Source: JBLXBZ01 sp048265185 (GTDB lineage: Bacteria; Pseudomonadota; Alphaproteobacteria; Rhizobiales; Stappiaceae). Taken from it: a stretch of DNA of 64,000 nucleotides. The stretch's first letter is position 1, and every line of letters begins with the position of its first letter. Both the position numbers and the translations under genes were made by a program. The stretch lies in the NCBI GenBank assembly GCA_048265185.1, contig JBLXBZ010000008.1, forward strand, positions 62,001 through 126,000, in the 5' to 3' direction. Of the stretch, positions 62,116 to 64,000 are shown one piece after another. The notes under the pieces are model-generated. The model was not told the DNA's origin. It was given only the letters and a program-made list of their open reading frames with translations, and searched no databases.

Positions 62116-63189
62116 ATGTCAGCGGCGGATAAGCTTGACGGTTTGCTCAACCGGTTTGCTGAGATTGAGCATCGGATGACCGAAAACCCCGCGCCGGAGA
62201 TTTATGTTCGCTTGTCGCGCGATTATGCGGAGCTTGAGCCTTTGGTGGCTAAAGTGCGGGCGTTGAAAAAAGCGGAGGCGGATCTCGCCGATGCGCTTAA
62301 TTTGATTGCCGATCCGGAGAATGATGAGGAGATGCGCGCGTTGGCGGAGGTCGAACGCGTAGCTGCAGAGGAGCAGGTGGAAGTCCTCGCCCAGGAAGTT
62401 CGTTTCGGTTTGTTGCCGCGCGACGCGGCCGACACTCATGACGTCATTTTGGAAGTCCGGGCTGGAACCGGGGGCGACGAAGCCGCTCTTTTCGCGGGCG
62501 ATCTGTTTCGCATGTATCAGCGCTACGCCGATCTTCGCGGCTGGCGGGTGGAGGTGTTGTCGGCCAGCGAAGGCGAAGTGGGCGGCTACAAAGAAGTGAT
62601 CGCGACGATTTCAGGGGAGAATGTGTTCGCTAGGCTGAAATTCGAATCTGGCGTACACCGGGTTCAGAGGGTGCCTGATACTGAATCCGGCGGCCGCATT
62701 CACACGTCCGCCGCCACGGTGGCGGTGCTGCCTCAGGCTGAGGAGGTGGATGTGGATATTAATCCAGCCGATCTTCGGATTGACACTTTTAGAGCGTCAG
62801 GCGCGGGCGGGCAGCATGTGAACACTACGGATTCGGCCGTGCGTATAACTCATTTGCCCACAGGCATTGTCGTTGCGGTTCAGGACGAACGCTCACAGCA
62901 TAAAAACAAAGAAAAAGCGCTGAAGCATCTTCGCGCCAAAATCTATGACGTGGAGCGTGAGCGCGCTGCGAACGAACGCACCGAAGCGCGGCGGGTGCAG
63001 GTTGGATCCGGAGATCGCTCCGAGCGAATTCGGACCTATAATTTCCCTCAGGCGCGGGTGACGGATCACAGGATTGGCCTGACGCTTTATAAACTTGAAC
63101 AAATCATCGCAGGAGAAGCCCTGGATGAAGTGGTGGACGCTTTGGTGCTTGATCATCAAACCAAATTGCTGACGGAAGAAGAACAGTGA
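62116..63189 (+). CDS. prfA: Peptide chain release factor 1
   Basis: 357 residues. RF1 reads UAA/UAG and triggers peptide release. The GGQ motif is GAGGQHVNTTDSAVRITHLP; the codon-recognition region contains the PxT-type motif region upstream; and SGVHRVQRVPDTESGGRIHT is characteristic. GGGAGA nine bases upstream supports ATG 62116. The stop overlaps the GTG start of prmC, which methylates the GGQ glutamine, so substrate and modifier are coupled. Confidence 0.97.
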   Translation: MSAADKLDGLLNRFAEIEHRMTENPAPEIYVRLSRDYAELEPLVAKVRALKKAEADLADALNLIADPENDEEMRALAEVERVAAEEQVEVLAQEVRFGLLPRDAADTHDVILEVRAGTGGDEAALFAGDLFRMYQRYADLRGWRVEVLSASEGEVGGYKEVIATISGENVFARLKFESGVHRVQRVPDTESGGRIHTSAATVAVLPQAEEVDVDINPADLRIDTFRASGAGGQHVNTTDSAVRITHLPTGIVVAVQDERSQHKNKEKALKHLRAKIYDVERERAANERTEARRVQVGSGDRSERIRTYNFPQARVTDHRIGLTLYKLEQIIAGEALDEVVDALVLDHQTKLLTEEEQ

Positions 63190-64000
63190 GCAATCAGGCT
63201 CTCTTTCCTGCCGCTGGTTCATTGGAAGAGACCGGGGACCTTTCGCTGGGAGCCTTGTACCGCCTCGCACGGGACGTTTTCCGCAAAAGTAGAATAGACA
63301 CGCCGGAGCTGGACGCGCGCCTTTTGGTGGCCGCGGCTGCAGGGGTGAGGCCGCAGGAGCTTGTGCTGCGCGAGAGCGATCATGTGGCTGCTTCAGCGTG
63401 TGAGTTGGCGCGAGGGTTCGTCGCCGCGCGACTGGAAGGGCGATCGGTGGCGCGCATTCTTGGGTCGCGTGGGTTCTGGGGATTGGAGTTTTCTTTGTCT
63501 CCGGCGACCTTGGAGCCGCGCCCGGACACGGAGACCTTGGTGGAGGTCGCGCTGGAGTGGTGCATGGCCAATGGAGGCCGCGATTACGCCTTTAAAATTG
63601 CGGATCTGGGCGTGGGAACCGGCGCCGTTGCGATCTCTTTGCTGTCTGAGCTGCCTTGCGCGGTGGCGTTGGGGGTGGATATTTCATGGGAGGCGCTTGA
63701 AATTAGCTGCGTTAACGCCGTTCGCAATCATGTGGGAGACCGGTTGCTGTTGGCTCAGGCCAATTTCAATCAGGTTTGTGCACAAGCCTATGATTTGATC
63801 GTAAGCAATCCGCCTTACATTCCAACGGGCCATTTGCAAGAGCTTGACGAGGGCGTGAGAAAATTCGATCCGGTTATGGCGTTGGATGGAGGCGAAGACG
63901 GAATGGACGCCTATCGAGCGATTATTGCCGAATCACGGCGTTGCTTGCGGCCCGGAGGCGCTTTGGCTGTTGAGATCGGATGGGATCAGGCGGAAGGGGT
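63186..64000 (+). CDS. prmC: Release factor glutamine methyltransferase (cut by window end)
   Basis: The GTG at 63186 overlaps the prfA stop (GTGA) and opens a frame that runs out of the window after 271 codons. The helical N-terminal domain precedes ARILGSRGFWGLEFSLSPAT and LEPRPDTETLVE. The SAM-binding motif is IADLGVGTGAVAISLLSEL and the catalytic NPPY is in DLIVSNPPYIP, where it positions the glutamine. It ends in LRPGGALAVEIGWDQ at the window edge, about 20-30 residues short of the usual length. PrmC methylates the GGQ glutamine of RF1 and RF2. Confidence 0.95.
   Translation, partial: MSNQALFPAAGSLEETGDLSLGALYRLARDVFRKSRIDTPELDARLLVAAAAGVRPQELVLRESDHVAASACELARGFVAARLEGRSVARILGSRGFWGLEFSLSPATLEPRPDTETLVEVALEWCMANGGRDYAFKIADLGVGTGAVAISLLSELPCAVALGVDISWEALEISCVNAVRNHVGDRLLLAQANFNQVCAQAYDLIVSNPPYIPTGHLQELDEGVRKFDPVMALDGGEDGMDAYRAIIAESRRCLRPGGALAVEIGWDQAEG

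Overview
The window reads as a chromosomal segment of an alphaproteobacterium, probably of the order Hyphomicrobiales, that has been invaded by an integrative element. Gene content and order right of 17.2 kb are alphaproteobacterial (ubiG / lysC-ptsP-prfA-prmC; parvulin / secA / argJ-GNAT-mutT; Tim44-mltA-smr; murJ-glnD). A methylsuccinyl-CoA dehydrogenase-type enzyme (ethylmalonyl-CoA pathway), a serine/alanine-glyoxylate-type aminotransferase and a cytochrome P460 suggest, but do not prove, a methylotrophic or C1/C2-assimilating lifestyle.

Region 1 (1-17160) is accessory DNA. It starts with an AraC regulator divergent from a short-chain dehydrogenase and an alpha/beta hydrolase (0.16-2.9 kb). 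A leftward operon (12.7-3.2 kb) follows that looks like an undescribed defence system. Its gene order is: ribbon-helix-helix protein, 22-codon ORF, GHKL ATPase fused to a Shedu-like PD-(D/E)xK nuclease domain, a probable winged-helix protein, a second PD-(D/E)xK nuclease, a HEPN protein interrupted by an in-frame TGA, and a 1305-residue SMC/Rad50-like ATPase ending in two LexA/S24-like domains. Next comes a degraded integrative-element backbone (13.0-17.16 kb): ardA, a frameshifted DUF6499-DUF2285 gene, a DUF2285-like gene, an AlpA-like HTH gene and repA with iteron-like repeats in its 3' end. No parA is present. A DUF2840 gene is cut off exactly at the 3' end of tRNA-Arg(CCG), which marks the element-chromosome boundary.

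Region 2 (17.2-34.8 kb) is core chromosome: folD, dut, cysK, trpS, murJ, glnD, the Tim44-mltA-smr-xre chain of 4-bp overlaps, fxsA, an acyltransferase, an aminotransferase, thpR and mcd.

Region 3 (35-44.8 kb) is more variable. It holds a YihY-type membrane protein, a low-GC orphan with a possible His/Cys protease-like core, three consecutive exported proteins (serine hydrolase, cytochrome P460, Ntn-type amide hydrolase), an EamA exporter, a ferredoxin-reductase-like flavoprotein, an alpha/beta hydrolase, a KDG-type sugar kinase, and an L,D-transpeptidase relic broken by an IS5-family remnant.

Region 4 (44.8-64 kb) returns to core functions: DUF1178, nitrilase, grxC, comF, a methyltransferase, an Flp pilin, mutT, GNAT, argJ, parvulin, secA, a divergent nucleotide cyclase homologue, ubiG, lysC, ptsP, prfA and prmC (cut by the window end). 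No CRISPR array, rRNA or second tRNA was seen.
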